DNA from: Candidatus Pacearchaeota archaeon
GTDB lineage: Archaea > Nanoarchaeota > Nanoarchaeia > Pacearchaeales > GW2011-AR1
Assembly (NCBI GenBank): GCA_023228065.1
Contig: JALOBX010000005.1
Coordinates: 1-27,546, forward strand
Length of the DNA: 27,546 nucleotides
Direction of reading: 5' to 3'
Made by a program: the position numbers and the translations under genes. Position 1 is the stretch's first letter. Each line of letters starts with the position of its first letter. The notes under the pieces are model-generated. The model made no database searches and was not told where the DNA came from. It worked only from the letters and a program-made list of their open reading frames with translations. Of this stretch, positions 1 to 9,310 are shown in pieces.

Positions 1-1
1 T

Positions 2-514
2 TTGGAAAAAATGGAAACTGATTCTTCATATTATAAATTTTGGCTCGAAGCATTTTCTAGGCAGGGAATTGAAAATTTAATTATAGGACGCAGTATTCCA
101 TTTCTAAATAGTAGATTGCAATATTATTTGACAAAATTGAATTGTGGTTTTAACGTTATGCTTCAAAATACAGATTATACTCAGAAAGGTGAAGAACGTA
201 ATAAATTAAGTTGCAAGATATATCGTGATGGAGATAAGAATAAAGAAACAAAATTCGTTAAACTTAGTGGTGGAGAGAAAAGAATAATTGATATAGCAAT
301 GATGTTTTCGTTATATGATCTTGCATTATCAAGATCGAATCTAATTTCTAACGTAATATTTTTTGATGAGGTATTTGATAATCTCGATGATGATAATGGA
401 ACTAACGCAGTTAAATTGATGAAAGATTTCAGTGAGGAAAAATCTTGTTATTTGATAACACATAATACATTTTGGAAATCCCAAGATTATGATGAAATAA
501 TAGATGTTGATTAG
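2..514 (+). CDS. SbcC/gp46-like ABC ATPase, C-terminal part (5' truncated by window)
   Basis: This is the C-terminal 170 residues of an SMC/Rad50/SbcC-type ATPase; the start lies before the window. The fragment has the ABC signature LSGGEKR (fragment residues 88-94). A Walker B segment, NVIFFDEVFDNLD (about 117-129), follows with its catalytic Glu, and then a switch-like histidine in LITHN. In this family the two halves of the nucleotide-binding domain flank a long coiled coil and act with an Mre11/SbcD (T4 gp47) nuclease on DNA ends. In phages the usual role is recombination-dependent replication and host DNA degradation. The helicase gene starts 12 bases downstream, consistent with a recombination/replication operon. 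RecF- or RecN-like proteins share these motifs, so the exact subfamily is not certain without the N-terminal half. Confidence 0.82.
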   Translation: MEKMETDSSYYKFWLEAFSRQGIENLIIGRSIPFLNSRLQYYLTKLNCGFNVMLQNTDYTQKGEERNKLSCKIYRDGDKNKETKFVKLSGGEKRIIDIAMMFSLYDLALSRSNLISNVIFFDEVFDNLDDDNGTNAVKLMKDFSEEKSCYLITHNTFWKSQDYDEIIDVD

Positions 515-525
515 GAGAAAGTGGA

Positions 526-1857
526 ATGTATATTGATTCTTGGTTGCATGTAAATAAATCCGAGATTACTAGGGATGAATATAAATTTATTACCGATTCT
601 TTAACTAGATTGGATTTTGAATTTGTAACATCCAAAGCAAAAACTGTTAAGTTATACGGTGAAACATCAAAAGAATTATTATTACCAAGAAATTTTATAG
701 TTAAGCCGGATATTGAAAACAATTCAATTGATGGTGAAAATATTATGATGGGCGATACTGTTATTTTTAGAAATGAAATTCAAAAAAATGCGGTTGACTT
801 TATAATCAAAAATAATTGTTGCATAATAAAATGTCCTCCAGGATTTGGAAAAACTGTTGTTGCTATTAAATCAATAAGTATGTTAAAGAAAAAGGCATTA
901 ATTTTTGTAGATCAATTATCATTGGCTGACCAGTGGATAGAAAGATTTATACAACATTCCGATTTAAAAGAAGATGACATTGGGATTCTTGATAAAAAAA
1001 TGTGTCTTGATTTTCCAATTATAATTTCAACTGTTCAAAGTTTTTTGGCAAAAATAAGAAAAGATGAAAATAAATTTGATGAATTAATGAAAAATTCTAA
1101 TTTTGGTGTAACATTTTTTGATGAAGTTCATTGTATAATAGGACCAGAAACATTCACTACTGTTTGTGGAAAATGTTATTCAAAACGACTCATAGGTATG
1201 AGTGCCACACCATATAAAAATTTATATAGAGAAATAGCTATTAAATCCTGGCTAAGCAACAATATATTTTCTCATGGTATATATGAGCTGAAACCAATTA
1301 TAAAAGTTATAAAATTTAAATCAAAATTTGATAGTAATTATAGAAAATATATCATGTGGCGTGGTAAATTTGATAAGAGAAAATATTATAGACAATTATT
1401 AAAAAGAACGGATTATATAAATATGGTGTCATCCTTATTGAAAAATGCATATGATAAAAATAGAAAAATACTTGTATTATCTGGATTAAAAAATGAATAT
1501 TTAAAAACAATAAGAACAATTTTAATTGAAAAATATGAGATTGATGAATCAGAAATAGGATTATTTATTTCCAAAGCAAGTAGGGATGAATTAAAGAAAA
1601 AAATAATACTTTCTAATTATACTATGTGCTATAAGGGAATTGATGAAAGTTCTATAGACACTTTATTATTTTTGTCATCGGTGGTGAGTCCCACATATAT
1701 TGAGCAATCAATTGGAAGAATATTAAGAATAGATAAAAATAAACAAAGTCCGGTCGTTATAGATTTCTTGGATACTAACTTTCTAGAACTAGAAAATGAA
1801 TGGAAACTACGGAATGAATTCTATAAATTCAATGGATTTGAGGTAGAATGCCCGTAG
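526..1857 (+). CDS. SF2 DEAD/DEAH-type helicase, UvsW-like
   Basis: 443-residue superfamily 2 ATPase. Motif I is CPPGFGKT (residues 103-110). Motif II is DEVH (199-202). Motif III-like GMSATPYK follows, and motif VI is QSIGRILR near the C-terminus. The N-terminal ~90 residues precede the helicase core, as in T4 UvsW and other phage branch-migration helicases. Its probable role is ATP-driven unwinding or branch migration of recombination intermediates and R-loops. The start is ATG with a purine-rich site (GAGAAAGTGG) just upstream. The gene sits directly after the SbcC/gp46-like ATPase and before the E1-like gene. The helicase assignment is firm from the motifs; UvsW-like is inferred from size and context, and a type III restriction-like helicase subunit is the main alternative. 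Confidence 0.88.
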   Translation: MYIDSWLHVNKSEITRDEYKFITDSLTRLDFEFVTSKAKTVKLYGETSKELLLPRNFIVKPDIENNSIDGENIMMGDTVIFRNEIQKNAVDFIIKNNCCIIKCPPGFGKTVVAIKSISMLKKKALIFVDQLSLADQWIERFIQHSDLKEDDIGILDKKMCLDFPIIISTVQSFLAKIRKDENKFDELMKNSNFGVTFFDEVHCIIGPETFTTVCGKCYSKRLIGMSATPYKNLYREIAIKSWLSNNIFSHGIYELKPIIKVIKFKSKFDSNYRKYIMWRGKFDKRKYYRQLLKRTDYINMVSSLLKNAYDKNRKILVLSGLKNEYLKTIRTILIEKYEIDESEIGLFISKASRDELKKKIILSNYTMCYKGIDESSIDTLLFLSSVVSPTYIEQSIGRILRIDKNKQSPVVIDFLDTNFLELENEWKLRNEFYKFNGFEVECP

Positions 1858-1869
1858 AAGGGAGGATTA

Positions 1870-2466
1870 TTGAAAATTTTAATAGGAGGGCTTGGAACTT
1901 TAGGTTCTAATTTTTTATTTACACTTTTGAAGACAAATAACTTAATAGAAGATTGGGATCTCACTCTGGTTGATTACGATATCATAAGCGATGATGACTT
2001 AAAATACACATGGTATTCAAATATAAATAAATCAAAAATCGTGGAATGTGTTAGGTTAATTTATAAAATTCATAATAGAAAAATAAGTATTATTGATTTC
2101 TTTAATGGGAAATTAGAACATTATATAAATGATAATAAATTTGATGTTGTTTTGGATTTTAGAGACGTAAATAGTGATATAGAAAATATAAGCTATAATC
2201 TTTATTATAAGTGCTTTCTCAATCATGATTACGGGATACTTTTAAATGATGTTGATTATTCCAAATTTAGGTATAACCCAAAAGAATATGATACGAAACC
2301 AGAATTACATTGCGCTGTAAAATTTTGTAAAAATCTGATAGATTTGATAGACGGGCGCAAGAAAATAAATTCATTTTTAATTGATTTTAAAGATATGTCT
2401 CATCATGATTTAATATGGGGGAAAAATGGAAAAATTATCGACATTGAATCACAACATAATGTATAA
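1870..2466 (+). CDS. E1/ThiF-like Rossmann-fold protein
   Basis: 198 residues with a TTG start (TTGAAAATT) after a GGGAGG site. The N-terminus reads ILIGGLGTLGSN, a glycine-rich nucleotide-binding loop. An acidic beta-2 end (LVDYD) follows, and later VVLDFRDVN, where E1/ThiF/MoeB proteins carry the D-x-x-D/N segment ahead of a helix. This pattern fits ThiF-family adenylating enzymes, which activate ubiquitin-like carrier proteins. However, the classical N-x-x-R-Q motif is not visible, the protein is shorter than typical ThiF (about 250 residues), and no CxxC zinc pairs are seen. It may therefore be a reduced or non-catalytic relative, or another NAD-type Rossmann protein. It overlaps the next gene by 41 bases, suggesting translational coupling with a small partner. 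Confidence 0.5.
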   Translation: MKILIGGLGTLGSNFLFTLLKTNNLIEDWDLTLVDYDIISDDDLKYTWYSNINKSKIVECVRLIYKIHNRKISIIDFFNGKLEHYINDNKFDVVLDFRDVNSDIENISYNLYYKCFLNHDYGILLNDVDYSKFRYNPKEYDTKPELHCAVKFCKNLIDLIDGRKKINSFLIDFKDMSHHDLIWGKNGKIIDIESQHNV

Positions 2467-2692
2467 TTACACGGATGAAATAGAGACACATACTATAATC
2501 CACGTTCCACCTTGGATGGATGAGATTTATGATCTTCTAGGAGTAGAGGAAAAAAGTTTAGTAAAGTGTGATGAAATTGTCACTTCCTTACCAAAAGAAG
2601 AAGTTAAAAAATTGTTAAGTGAAAAAACTAGCGGACAGTATATTGTCAGTGAGAAGGATAATCATCTGTATATTTTAAATATGTCTGCTTAA
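2426..2692 (+). CDS. Hypothetical small acidic protein, overlaps E1-like gene
   Basis: 88 residues if the ATG at 2426 is used (a G-rich run, GGGGG, lies a few bases upstream). An internal ATG at 2459 would give 77 residues and a much shorter overlap, but it has no visible ribosome site. The product is acidic and soluble, with one Cys and no membrane segment. I do not recognise a family. Because it overlaps the E1/ThiF-like gene it could be a carrier or partner protein, but it lacks the C-terminal Gly-Gly of ubiquitin-like modifiers; it ends in MSA. The gene is followed 19 bases later by a TTG-started gene with a strong ribosome site. Confidence 0.6.
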   Translation: MEKLSTLNHNIMYNYTDEIETHTIIHVPPWMDEIYDLLGVEEKSLVKCDEIVTSLPKEEVKKLLSEKTSGQYIVSEKDNHLYILNMSA

Positions 2693-2711
2693 TTTTAGGT
2701 GGAGGGTATGT

Positions 2712-3137
2712 TTGAGTATAGAAAAAATACCACTAGATTTGTCCGAAGATACGATTGTAACTTATAATGATAAAAGTTGTAAACTAAAGACCCTGAGTCA
2801 AACTGACACCTTTGCAGCTGGGTTATTAAATATTGGAAATTTTTATTTTTTGAAAGTCAATAAAAGCAGTAAAAGTCTGATAAACTTAATTGGTAAAAGT
2901 AAATTTATCACATTGAATACACGATCAAATTTATATGCTGGGTTGTGTATTTTTGAAAATGACTTAATATTTGAAAATTTAAAAAACTATATGGGATTTG
3001 GATTTATATTTACAAAAGATTTTTATGTGCCAAAACATGATTGGTTAAAATTGATAACAGGAATGCTCTTAAAAACAAAGGAAGGATTGTTGATTAAGGA
3101 TTGGAGAGAAATATGTTCGTTGCAATTGAAAAAGTAA
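2712..3137 (+). CDS. Hypothetical protein
   Basis: 141 residues. The start is TTG (TTGAGTATA), chosen because GGTGGAGGG lies about 6 bases upstream; the nearer ATG at 2708 opens only a short dead frame. No known motif is recognised. The sequence alternates hydrophobic and polar residues as in a compact beta-rich domain, with three scattered cysteines and no signal peptide or membrane helix. It belongs to the cluster between the E1-like gene and the RNA polymerase. Its last 25 bases overlap the start of the next gene, whose ribosome site (GGAGAG) lies inside this coding region. Confidence 0.6.
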   Translation: MSIEKIPLDLSEDTIVTYNDKSCKLKTLSQTDTFAAGLLNIGNFYFLKVNKSSKSLINLIGKSKFITLNTRSNLYAGLCIFENDLIFENLKNYMGFGFIFTKDFYVPKHDWLKLITGMLLKTKEGLLIKDWREICSLQLKK

Positions 3138-3526
3138 AATTTAAAGAATTGAATGATTATATTGAAAAAAATTCACATAGAGTTAATGTCAATGGAAATA
3201 TAATTGATATCCATGGAGATTGGTTCATTTATTTTGTAAATACATCAACCGGTCTATATTATGTTGTTAACAGATATAATATTAGGCATGTGAGAATAGA
3301 TACTCTGAGAAATATAGTTACTATAGAAAAAGGATATCATCCATCCACGCATAAACTAAGCACAATAAAAAACCAAGTTCCAGTTTCTAGTCAGATTTGG
3401 ATGTATAAAGATGATATTAATAAATTTGCGAATATGATTCTGTTTGATCTTTTGCTTTTTAGGCCGGAGACATCATGGGATCATCAAACTTATTATATTG
3501 AAGGAGATACAGCTACATTCTATTAA
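3113..3526 (+). CDS. Hypothetical protein
   Basis: 137 residues from ATG 3113. This start has GGAGAG 6 bases upstream and is preferred over an in-frame TTG at 3101 that lies inside the ribosome site itself. The middle holds several aromatic-rich beta-strand-like stretches (WFIYFVNTSTGLYYVV) and the C-terminus is rich in Tyr/Trp. I recognise no family. It is the last gene before the RNA polymerase block. Its stop is followed by a very strong ribosome site (GGAGGGAGG) serving the beta' gene, so it is probably co-transcribed with the polymerase. Confidence 0.62.
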   Translation: MFVAIEKVKFKELNDYIEKNSHRVNVNGNIIDIHGDWFIYFVNTSTGLYYVVNRYNIRHVRIDTLRNIVTIEKGYHPSTHKLSTIKNQVPVSSQIWMYKDDINKFANMILFDLLLFRPETSWDHQTYYIEGDTATFY

Positions 3527-3541
3527 GGAGGGAGGTAAAAT

Positions 3542-6199
3542 TTGAAATTACTAGATATAGAACGATATAGTGAAAAACTTATAGAAGTCACTTCTAGCAA
3601 AGTTTTAAAAACTCAAAATATGTTTCATTCACAAGGAATATTTTCCGAGCAAATATTTGGCCCAATACGAGATTATACTTGTCAGTGTAGAATAAAAAAT
3701 ACAACAGATGTCAATAAGGTATGCCCAACTTGTGGTGTTAAATATGCATCTAGTATTATTAGACGAAGATCTGTTGCAACAATAAAGTTGCCTTGCAATG
3801 TTCTCCATCCTATGATTTATTTATCGATGAAACAAAAGACAGATAGATTTAATAAAATGATGGGAAGAATATTAACAGGATACACGTTTTACGAAATAGT
3901 TGATGGTAAATTTGTTGAAAAACCTTGTGATGAGGAAATGAAAATAGATGACTTATATAAATTAATAGAAGAAATGGCAAAAATATTTGTTCCTGAAATA
4001 TATGAAGTCATGATGAATAAGTTTGGAAATATATTCACTAAAAATGTGTTGGTTATTCCACCAGATCTTAGACCAGTGGTAGTAACCAATAAAGAATTAG
4101 CAATGGATTCATTAAATTATATTTATCAGCATATCTTAATAAAGAAAGAGCAATACAATAAATTCATCCAACCAGAGAGTACAAAAATATTTAATTATGA
4201 TTTCGTATTAGGGCTATGGTATGATGTTTACAGCGCATATGAGCATTGCGGAGAATATATAAACGGTGATAAAGATAAATTAATGAGGAATAATTTATTA
4301 GGGAAAAGAATAGATTTTTCCGGTAGATCGACGATTGTGGTTGACCCAACTCTCGGATTAGATCAGGCCGGGATTTCTGATAAATTATTGGTTCCATTAT
4401 TTAAACCAGAATTAATAAATGCTTTATTGGAAAAAAGAATATGTGTAACATCTCAAGAGGCAAATGAACTATTAGAAAAACATATTTCAGATCAAACAAA
4501 TTTACATGATTTTATTAAGAAAACATGTGATAATAAAATAATTATATTGAATAGACAACCAACATTGCATAGAATGGGAATGTTCGCATTTAAGGTAGTC
4601 ACCAAAAATACTCTCGCAATACACATTAACCCATTAATATGTGCGCCGTACAACGCAGACTTCGACGGAGACCAAATGGCAGTCTATAGGCCACTCACAA
4701 ATGATGCCACTGTAGAGTGCATTGATAAGATGCTTCCGTCTAAGAATTTATTAAGTGTTTCTGATACAAATTTTAATTTCTCACCGAGCCAATCTATGGT
4801 TTATGGTGTTTATATTCTGACACAGAGTGATAAAGAATATGACTTCAATGAAGAATGTGAACATGAAGGAATTAAAACAACCAAAGGGAGAGTTGAGTTC
4901 AATAAGATTTTTCCAAAAGATTATCCATTTATAAATGAAGCAATGGATAGGAAAAAAATAAAAAATATATTGTATGATTTGAGCATGAAATATGATTCTG
5001 AAACCGTTGCAGATATTTGTGGAAAAATAAAAGATATGGGGTTTGAATATAGTACTTATTATCCAGTAGATGTAAATTTAGATAATTTTGTTATTCCTGA
5101 AATTACAAATGAATTTAAAGAAAAAGAAATATTTAATAGTGATAATCCTAGCGTAAATATCGGAAATGAAGAGAGATATGTCAATTCTATTAAAGAAAAA
5201 TTTAAATTATCAAAGCTAATCAAATCATCTGCAAGAGGAGATTGGTTACAAGCCAAACAAATATTCTGCTCAAGAGGGCATGTTTCAGATTATAAAGGAA
5301 ACTTCATAAAAACACCAATTACCCATAGTTTAATTGATGGGTTAACATCCTATGAACATTTCTTGTCTTGTTATGGAACTCGCAAGGGTCTAATTGATAC
5401 AGCAGAAAATACTGCTAAAGCCGGATACCTAACCAGACAATTAATTTATGCAATGTCAAGCATAGAACTTGATTATAATAACGAGGATTGTGGTTCAACC
5501 GAAGGTGTTCAAATAGTTATTACTCCAAAAATATTAAATCATTTATATGGCAGATATATTGTTGATGAAGACAAAAAATCAAGATTAGTTTGTAAAGATG
5601 ATATTGGAAAAACTGTTATATTAAGATCCCCGATAAGATGCAAAGGAAAAGATATATGTAAGACATGCTATGGAAAATTGAGTGATATTGCTAGAAGCAG
5701 ATACGTTGGATTTATATCTGCACAAGCAATAGGAGAAATTAACACACAGCATGTTTTGAGAACTTTCCATATATCTGGTGCAGCTATTGTAAAAGATGGG
5801 TCTAAAACACAAGAAGACATCGTTACAGACATGAAAAGAGTAAATGATGCGCTATCCGGAAAATGTGATGACTATAGAGAGATGCTTGAAATATTAATGA
5901 AAGTGTATGGGTCTTATTCCAATATTCAAATGATTCACGTTGAATTATTAATATCCCAGTTATTATGGTCATATGTTGATAATAAAATCACACAATGGAG
6001 AAAGTTAGAATCAAGCGTCGAGTATAAACCGGTTAGCAAGATAGTATGTATTGGATTGCAGTCACCACTGCTTGCATTTGCATTTAGTCCAGGTAGAACA
6101 AATTTCTATGAAATTTTAAGAAATCCAAATTACAATAATATCTTATTAAAATTTATGTTTAATCGTTTTGAAAATATAGATGGCAAAGGAGGAATATAA
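3542..6199 (+). CDS. rpoC: RNA polymerase beta' subunit (phage multisubunit RNAP)
   Basis: 885-residue homologue of bacterial RpoC, with a TTG start after GGAGGGAGG. The N-terminus carries a zinc ribbon: Cys47, Cys49, Cys61 and Cys64. The switch/lid-region motif RIDFSGRST follows. The catalytic Mg2+ loop NADFDGDQM is at residues 371-379. A second zinc site has the EDCGS cysteine plus the C-x5-C-x2-C cluster (RCKGKDICKTC). The bridge/trigger region is GFISAQAIGE from residue 723 with RTFHISGA. The C-terminal segment LAFAFSPGRTNFYEILRN matches the end of bacterial beta'. The chain is therefore complete but compact (bacterial beta' is about 1150-1400 residues), apparently lacking large lineage insertions. 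In PBS2/AR9-type phages beta' is split in two genes; here it is one. It abuts the beta N-terminal gene with no spacer. No alpha, omega or sigma gene is seen in the window. Confidence 0.95.
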   Translation: MKLLDIERYSEKLIEVTSSKVLKTQNMFHSQGIFSEQIFGPIRDYTCQCRIKNTTDVNKVCPTCGVKYASSIIRRRSVATIKLPCNVLHPMIYLSMKQKTDRFNKMMGRILTGYTFYEIVDGKFVEKPCDEEMKIDDLYKLIEEMAKIFVPEIYEVMMNKFGNIFTKNVLVIPPDLRPVVVTNKELAMDSLNYIYQHILIKKEQYNKFIQPESTKIFNYDFVLGLWYDVYSAYEHCGEYINGDKDKLMRNNLLGKRIDFSGRSTIVVDPTLGLDQAGISDKLLVPLFKPELINALLEKRICVTSQEANELLEKHISDQTNLHDFIKKTCDNKIIILNRQPTLHRMGMFAFKVVTKNTLAIHINPLICAPYNADFDGDQMAVYRPLTNDATVECIDKMLPSKNLLSVSDTNFNFSPSQSMVYGVYILTQSDKEYDFNEECEHEGIKTTKGRVEFNKIFPKDYPFINEAMDRKKIKNILYDLSMKYDSETVADICGKIKDMGFEYSTYYPVDVNLDNFVIPEITNEFKEKEIFNSDNPSVNIGNEERYVNSIKEKFKLSKLIKSSARGDWLQAKQIFCSRGHVSDYKGNFIKTPITHSLIDGLTSYEHFLSCYGTRKGLIDTAENTAKAGYLTRQLIYAMSSIELDYNNEDCGSTEGVQIVITPKILNHLYGRYIVDEDKKSRLVCKDDIGKTVILRSPIRCKGKDICKTCYGKLSDIARSRYVGFISAQAIGEINTQHVLRTFHISGAAIVKDGSKTQEDIVTDMKRVNDALSGKCDDYREMLEILMKVYGSYSNIQMIHVELLISQLLWSYVDNKITQWRKLESSVEYKPVSKIVCIGLQSPLLAFAFSPGRTNFYEILRNPNYNNILLKFMFNRFENIDGKGGI

Positions 6200-7420
6200 A
6201 TGATTTATAATTTTAGAAATCCATCCTTCATAGATAAAGCCTTTGTCTATAAAGAAAAAGAAATCGAAAATATTGAAAAAACTATTGGACTTGTTGTAGA
6301 GAATCTGAGAACCATTCCAGGGATTATAGAAGCAAATATTGTCGAGGGTGAAGAATATAAACGAAAAGTCAAAGTAATTAAAGGCACATTAGAAAAGTGT
6401 ACTAAAATTAATATTAAATTTAATAGCAGTTCAAATACAAAAGTCTTAAATTATGATATTGACGTTATATACCCAATCCCAGAAAAAACTACACTTGAAT
6501 TTGTTATTAATGGTGTTTATAGACATCCGTTGTTTCAGTTGATAGATACAGTGGTGATGTCAAAGGGTGTTATAAGAATTATAGGCACCATTTTAACCGT
6601 TCATTTTCATACCATAAAAGGATTTGCTGGTATATCAGATAAGAGTACACATATGGGAAATATAATGAGCTATTTTTATGATTTAGAATGGTTTCTAAAT
6701 AAGTGTAATCATAAAATAGATAATATAGTTTCCAAAACATCTGGTGTGACTCTTGGTGATAGATTAAAAATAGAAAAGATAAATCCTGATATTCCTGATT
6801 TTGATCAGATGATGGAAGGATTTCTATCACAAAAAATGAACAATAAAGTAAAGTTCAACACCAAAGAATTCTGGTATGATATGTCAAATTCTTACAAATA
6901 CAAAAAATTTAATTTAATAGAATATTTTGATTGTGTGAAGAAATCAGATTTATTCATAGCCAAAAAAATGAAATGTGAAACTATAGCTCACGAATTATTT
7001 GAAAGATTTATAAATAAAGATAAATTTAATAATGAACGTGGTGATTTAAATCGCAAGGATATTATTTTATCCCAATATATATTGGGACCACTGTTTTCCG
7101 AGATTCTTTCATTCCTTTTATCTAAGAATTCATATAAGATTGATAAAACCAAAACTGTTAATATCACAAATTATTTATCTAGTAAGATGCCCGAAATGCA
7201 ACATCTAGCTGATCATAGTGTGACTGTCATTCATAGTATAGGTGAATCATTGAAAACAACATACTCGGGTCCACAGGGACTCAGTAGGAAAGCAATGCCA
7301 ACAGATTTAAGAAATATTCATGATAGTTATTATGGAAAGCTTGATTCGATTCTAACAGCAGATCGTCAACAATGTGGTATCATAAATTTTTTAACTTTAG
7401 ATACGGATATGATTGAATAA
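6200..7420 (+). CDS. rpoB: RNA polymerase beta subunit, N-terminal half
   Basis: 406 residues, starting at the base after the beta' stop, with its ribosome site (AAAGGAGG) inside the beta' coding region. FVINGVYRHPLFQLID corresponds to the protrusion/lobe area of RpoB. The C-terminal 50 residues carry GPQGLSRKA (from residue 357) followed by a segment with RNIHDSYYGKL and CGIINFL, which aligns with the bacterial rifampicin-region block (GPGGLTRE... HPTHYGR... GLINSL). The conserved ETPEGPNIG stretch is replaced by a TADRQQCG-like one, so rifampicin sensitivity would not be expected. The chain stops just after this block. The rest of beta is encoded by the gene at 9311, with only a homing endonuclease gene between them. 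Confidence 0.92.
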   Translation: MIYNFRNPSFIDKAFVYKEKEIENIEKTIGLVVENLRTIPGIIEANIVEGEEYKRKVKVIKGTLEKCTKINIKFNSSSNTKVLNYDIDVIYPIPEKTTLEFVINGVYRHPLFQLIDTVVMSKGVIRIIGTILTVHFHTIKGFAGISDKSTHMGNIMSYFYDLEWFLNKCNHKIDNIVSKTSGVTLGDRLKIEKINPDIPDFDQMMEGFLSQKMNNKVKFNTKEFWYDMSNSYKYKKFNLIEYFDCVKKSDLFIAKKMKCETIAHELFERFINKDKFNNERGDLNRKDIILSQYILGPLFSEILSFLLSKNSYKIDKTKTVNITNYLSSKMPEMQHLADHSVTVIHSIGESLKTTYSGPQGLSRKAMPTDLRNIHDSYYGKLDSILTADRQQCGIINFLTLDTDMIE

Positions 7421-7463
7421 CAACACAAATATGGAATCATAACTGTATACAAAAAAGGAGTAA

Positions 7464-9308
7464 ATGAATATGGAAAACGAAAAATCAAATAGAAATTTTA
7501 TTTGTAAAATATGCGGAAGGGAGATGTCCATCAAATGTATTGGTGGACATCTCACCAAAACACACAAAATCACTCTGGAGGATTATTATAATAAATTCTT
7601 TAGAAAAGATGAAAAAGAAGGAATTTGTAAGACATGTGGTGGAAAAGTAAAATTCAGAAATCTTGCAGTTGGATATCCTGAATTTTGTTCTGTAAAATGT
7701 TCTAGCAATAATAAGGATACTATTGAAAAGAGGGAAAATTCTTGTTTAGAAAAATATGGAAACAAAAATGTGAATCGTTGCAAGGAAATTAGGGACAAAA
7801 TTGAAAAAACTTGCATTGAAAGATATGGATGCAAAACTATCTTACAAAATGAAGAAGAAAAAGAAAGAATAAAAAAAATAAATCTTGAAAAATACGGGGT
7901 TGAAAATGTAAGCCAAATCAAAGAAGTCAAAGAAAAAAAGAAACAAAGATCACTAGAAAAATATGGAACTGAATATGTTTTTCAATCTGAAGAAATCAAA
8001 GAATCAATCAAAAAAACATGCATGGAGAGATATGGCGTCGAGTATGCAATGCAATCAGAAGAAGTCAAAGAAAAAGTGAATGAGACATTCAGAAAAAAAT
8101 ACGGAGATCATCCATTCAAAGTAAAAGAATTTAGAGATAATATCAAAAAAATATTTATGGAAAAATATGGAAGTGAATCATTTGTTGAATCGCAGGAATT
8201 TAGAAAAAGAAATATTGAAAAATTCGTAAATAAGTATAAAGACTGGTATGACAAATATAAACAATTAGTTCCGGATTGTGATACATTTGATGAATTAATT
8301 TTCAATAAAAATGGACTTGTGAATCTAACATGTAAAAATTGTGGATTAAAATATACAAGAAAAGCTCCAAGATCCTTATGTTGTCCAAAATGTCACAGAT
8401 CATATTTAGAACAGGAAATGGAATTATTTCTTAGATCTATTGGTGTAGAAAATATAGTTTTAAATACAAGAAAAATAATCTCACCATACGAAATAGATTT
8501 ATTTCTTCCAGATTATAATATTGGAATAGAGATGCACGGATTGTTGTGTCACTCCGAATTTTTTGCAATAAGAAAATTATGTAAAAAAAATATTCCCGAA
8601 GTATTAAAGAAAATGAAAAAGAAACTATCACTGCATTACATTAAATTCAAAGAGTGCTCCAATAAAAAAATAAAATTAATTCAAATATTTGAGGATGAGT
8701 GGTATAACAAGCGAGAAATAGTTGAATCTAGAATTAAGTATGCGTTGAATAAAATTGAAAATTCAATTCATGCTAGAAAATGTGAAATTAAAGAAATAGG
8801 TTCCAGAGATAGTAATGTATTTCTGGAAGATAACCATATCCAAGGAAGAGACACATCTTCTATCCATATTGGAGCGTATTATAAAACTGAGTTAGTTTCT
8901 GTTATGACATTTTCTAAACCATCTATAGCTAAAGGTGGAGATCCAAATTCTAAAGCATTTGAGATATCCAGATTTGCATCCAAATTAAATACAAATATTT
9001 CTGGAATGGCAAATAGATTATTTAAATATTTTGTTGAGAAATATAATCCAATTTCAGTGTTCACCTATGCAGATGCAAGATGGTCCTCTGGTGATATATA
9101 TCTAAAAATGGGATTTGAATATAAAAAATGGACCGGTTTAAACTATTGGTACACGGATGGATTTGATAGATGGCATAGATTTAGATTTAGGAAAGGAAAA
9201 GATGACCCCAAGGATATGCCAGAATGGATGATAAGAGGATTTCAAGGGCTATATAGAATTTGGGACTGTGGTCATTACAAATTTGAAAAAATATTTAGAA
9301 AGGAGTGA
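7464..9308 (+). CDS. Homing endonuclease, EDxHD/VSR-like, between split beta genes
   Basis: 614 residues, starting at ATG 7464; ATG 7470 is equally plausible because GGAG lies 9 bases before it. The N-terminus has two zinc-type Cys clusters (CKICGR..., CKTCGG... with FCSVKC). About seven copies of a 23-residue repeat with core EKYG and a following EEVKEK-type helix span roughly residues 90-265; these are DNA-contacting repeats in phage homing enzymes. A treble-clef CKNCG...CPKCH precedes the nuclease core YEIDLFLPDYNIGIEMHG (about 342-359), which fits the EDxHD family typified by I-Bth0305I. A C-terminal domain (FTYADARWSSG, NYWYTDG) is the one that often accompanies such enzymes. No intein splice motifs are seen and it has its own ribosome site, so it is a free-standing gene inserted between the beta halves. 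Confidence 0.9.
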   Translation: MNMENEKSNRNFICKICGREMSIKCIGGHLTKTHKITLEDYYNKFFRKDEKEGICKTCGGKVKFRNLAVGYPEFCSVKCSSNNKDTIEKRENSCLEKYGNKNVNRCKEIRDKIEKTCIERYGCKTILQNEEEKERIKKINLEKYGVENVSQIKEVKEKKKQRSLEKYGTEYVFQSEEIKESIKKTCMERYGVEYAMQSEEVKEKVNETFRKKYGDHPFKVKEFRDNIKKIFMEKYGSESFVESQEFRKRNIEKFVNKYKDWYDKYKQLVPDCDTFDELIFNKNGLVNLTCKNCGLKYTRKAPRSLCCPKCHRSYLEQEMELFLRSIGVENIVLNTRKIISPYEIDLFLPDYNIGIEMHGLLCHSEFFAIRKLCKKNIPEVLKKMKKKLSLHYIKFKECSNKKIKLIQIFEDEWYNKREIVESRIKYALNKIENSIHARKCEIKEIGSRDSNVFLEDNHIQGRDTSSIHIGAYYKTELVSVMTFSKPSIAKGGDPNSKAFEISRFASKLNTNISGMANRLFKYFVEKYNPISVFTYADARWSSGDIYLKMGFEYKKWTGLNYWYTDGFDRWHRFRFRKGKDDPKDMPEWMIRGFQGLYRIWDCGHYKFEKIFRKE

Positions 9309-9310
9309 GG

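Noticed and set aside
7700..8260. CRISPR-like regular repeats
   Set aside because: The periodicity is at protein level within a coding frame; DNA repeats are imperfect and not spaced by unique spacers.
7464..9308. Intein or intron-encoded splicing of the two beta halves
   Set aside because: The N-half has its own stop, the endonuclease and the C-half have their own ribosome sites, and no intein terminal motifs (Cys/Ser start, HN end) are seen.
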